Positions 31,456-32,316 of a DNA stretch of 32,316 nucleotides are shown here, piece by piece (positions within the stretch are counted from its first letter, which is position 1; each line of letters starts with the position of its first letter). The translations under genes were made by a program, and so were the position numbers. The stretch spans positions 1 to 32,316 of the forward strand of contig DWYZ01000093.1 in assembly GCA_019118425.1 (NCBI GenBank), given 5' to 3'. Below the pieces are notes generated by a model. It was not told the origin of the DNA, made no database searches, and worked only from the letters and a program-made list of their open reading frames with translations. Source of the DNA: Candidatus Blautia faecavium. GTDB taxonomy: Bacteria > Bacillota > Clostridia > Lachnospirales > Lachnospiraceae.

Positions 31456-32295
31456 TTAAACCACAACGATTATTCCGCCGTCATTAGCATACATACTGCT
31501 GACGCCAGCTGTATCAAGGACGACTATCTTCTTGGGATTCAATCTCTCCTGAAGGGCCTCTTTAATAAGCTGGGCGCGGGATGCACAATTGCAGTGGGAA
31601 ATCGCCAGGATCTTATCCTTGCTGTCCACTGTTTTTTCCACAACATATTCTACCATTTTTACAAGGGCCTTATTCATTCCTCTGGCCTGGTCAAGCTGGC
31701 AGATGGTCCCTTCGTCTGTGGAAGCCATAACCGGCTTTATCTTTAAAGCGGATGCAACCAATGCCTTCACCTTGCTTAGGCGTCCGTTTTTTCTTAATGT
31801 CTCCAGGTTTTCCAGGACGAAAAAGGTATTCTGCTGGGAAATATAAGCTTCCACCTCTTCCACCACTTCTTCAAAGGACTTGCCGGCCTCCTCGCATTCC
31901 TGAATCTTCATTCCGATCAAAGTCTCTCCCACAGAGGCGGAACGGGAATTAAAAATATGAATCTTTTTATCAGGCTGATCTTCTAAAAGAAGGCTCTTCC
32001 CTAATACCGCGCTGTTATAGGAACCGCTTAACTCTGCGGATAGTGTTACGCAATATACATGCTCTGCGTCACAGGTAAATGCCCGCATATATCTTTCTGG
32101 AGAAGGGCAGGCAGATTTCGGACATTCCGGACAGGCGGCTACTTTCTGCAAAAATTCTTTCTGGTTAAAGGCAGCATCGTCAATGATGCTTTCTCCTCCT
32201 ACTGTAAGAGTCAGAGGTACGGATTCAATGCGTTCATCCTGTTTCCATTCATCTAAAAGCTCTCCGCAACTATCTATAACAATTTTATAACTCAA
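31456..32295 (-). CDS. DegV-family fatty-acid-binding protein
   Basis: Protein of 279 residues with the two-domain DegV fold that binds a single fatty acid; FakB proteins of this family hand the acid to the kinase FakA. Motifs are IVIDSCGELL near the start, PSPERYMRAF, the ligand-loop TLSAELSGSYNSA and NSRSASVGE in the first half, then ENLETLRKNGRLSK and KIKPVMASTDEG in the second. The start is TTG at 32295 with a GAGG site in front. Only 21 bases remain to the right edge, so its promoter is not visible. No fakA is present. Confidence 0.92.
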   Translation of the reverse strand: MSYKIVIDSCGELLDEWKQDERIESVPLTLTVGGESIIDDAAFNQKEFLQKVAACPECPKSACPSPERYMRAFTCDAEHVYCVTLSAELSGSYNSAVLGKSLLLEDQPDKKIHIFNSRSASVGETLIGMKIQECEEAGKSFEEVVEEVEAYISQQNTFFVLENLETLRKNGRLSKVKALVASALKIKPVMASTDEGTICQLDQARGMNKALVKMVEYVVEKTVDSKDKILAISHCNCASRAQLIKEALQERLNPKKIVVLDTAGVSSMYANDGGIIVVV

Positions 32296-32316
32296 TTATA
32301 TCGTCCTCTTTTCTAT

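Overview
The window comes from a Clostridia chromosome, most likely a gut Lachnospiraceae (relatives of Blautia, Dorea or Mediterraneibacter). The reasons are the moderate-to-low GC content, strong Shine-Dalgarno sites, and the local gene sets: pyrC-F-K-D, purE-M-N-D followed by a flavodiiron protein, clpC/radA without ctsR-mcsA-mcsB, and several small lineage-type proteins (DUF6142-like, a YtrA-like GntR regulator, a 137-residue protein between clpC and radA). No rRNA, tRNA, CRISPR array or intact insertion sequence was seen.

Layout. 1-3580 (+ strand): a FadR-type regulator, then an Ldh2-family malate/lactate dehydrogenase and a malic enzyme. A perfect FadR-family operator lies just after a good promoter in front of the dehydrogenase gene. 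3607-4209 (-): a SAM methyltransferase. 4529-5116 (+): a P-loop kinase-like protein. 5138-5830: an AT-rich scar of a plasmid- or ICE-like element, with an 18-codon remnant of parA, a DUF3970-like gene, an unrecognised 88-residue gene and three TTGAGTA operator motifs. From 5891 to the right end nearly everything is on the minus strand: rpsB-tsf; a YtrA-like regulator with clpC; a 137-residue protein with radA; alkD-like, SseB-like and mntP; the purine run purE-purM-purN-purD-fprA; a group with a 50-residue membrane peptide, VanZ, a DUF6142-like protein, an HD phosphohydrolase and an M29-type aminopeptidase; pyrE; a secreted alpha/beta hydrolase; and the pyrimidine operon pyrC-pyrF-pyrK-pyrD. 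A plus-strand cold-shock gene with a consensus promoter and long leader follows, then a small single-pass membrane protein and a DegV protein.

How it works together. pyrC, pyrK, pyrD, pyrE and pyrF cover four of the six UMP-synthesis steps (dihydroorotase, the PyrD-PyrK NAD-linked dihydroorotate dehydrogenase, OPRT and OMP decarboxylase). purE/M/N/D are a partial IMP pathway. clpC and radA are quality-control and repair genes. The 5' metabolic operon interconverts C4 and C3 acids.

The most unusual feature is a family of short, modular, palindromic intergenic repeats: a 27-nt hairpin with a GTTACT...AGTAAC stem, then a GG(A/C)AATTTGGCATTTAA core, then a hairpin around ACGCAGCA. There are two full copies, two shorter ones and two hairpin-only or decayed ones, plus a possible diverged third module before clpC. 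Four of the six lie beside pyr or pur genes, one inside the pyr operon leader. A second, smaller repeat appears directly before the ribosome-binding sites of both purD and pyrK. All calls were made by reading the sequence; no database search was run.
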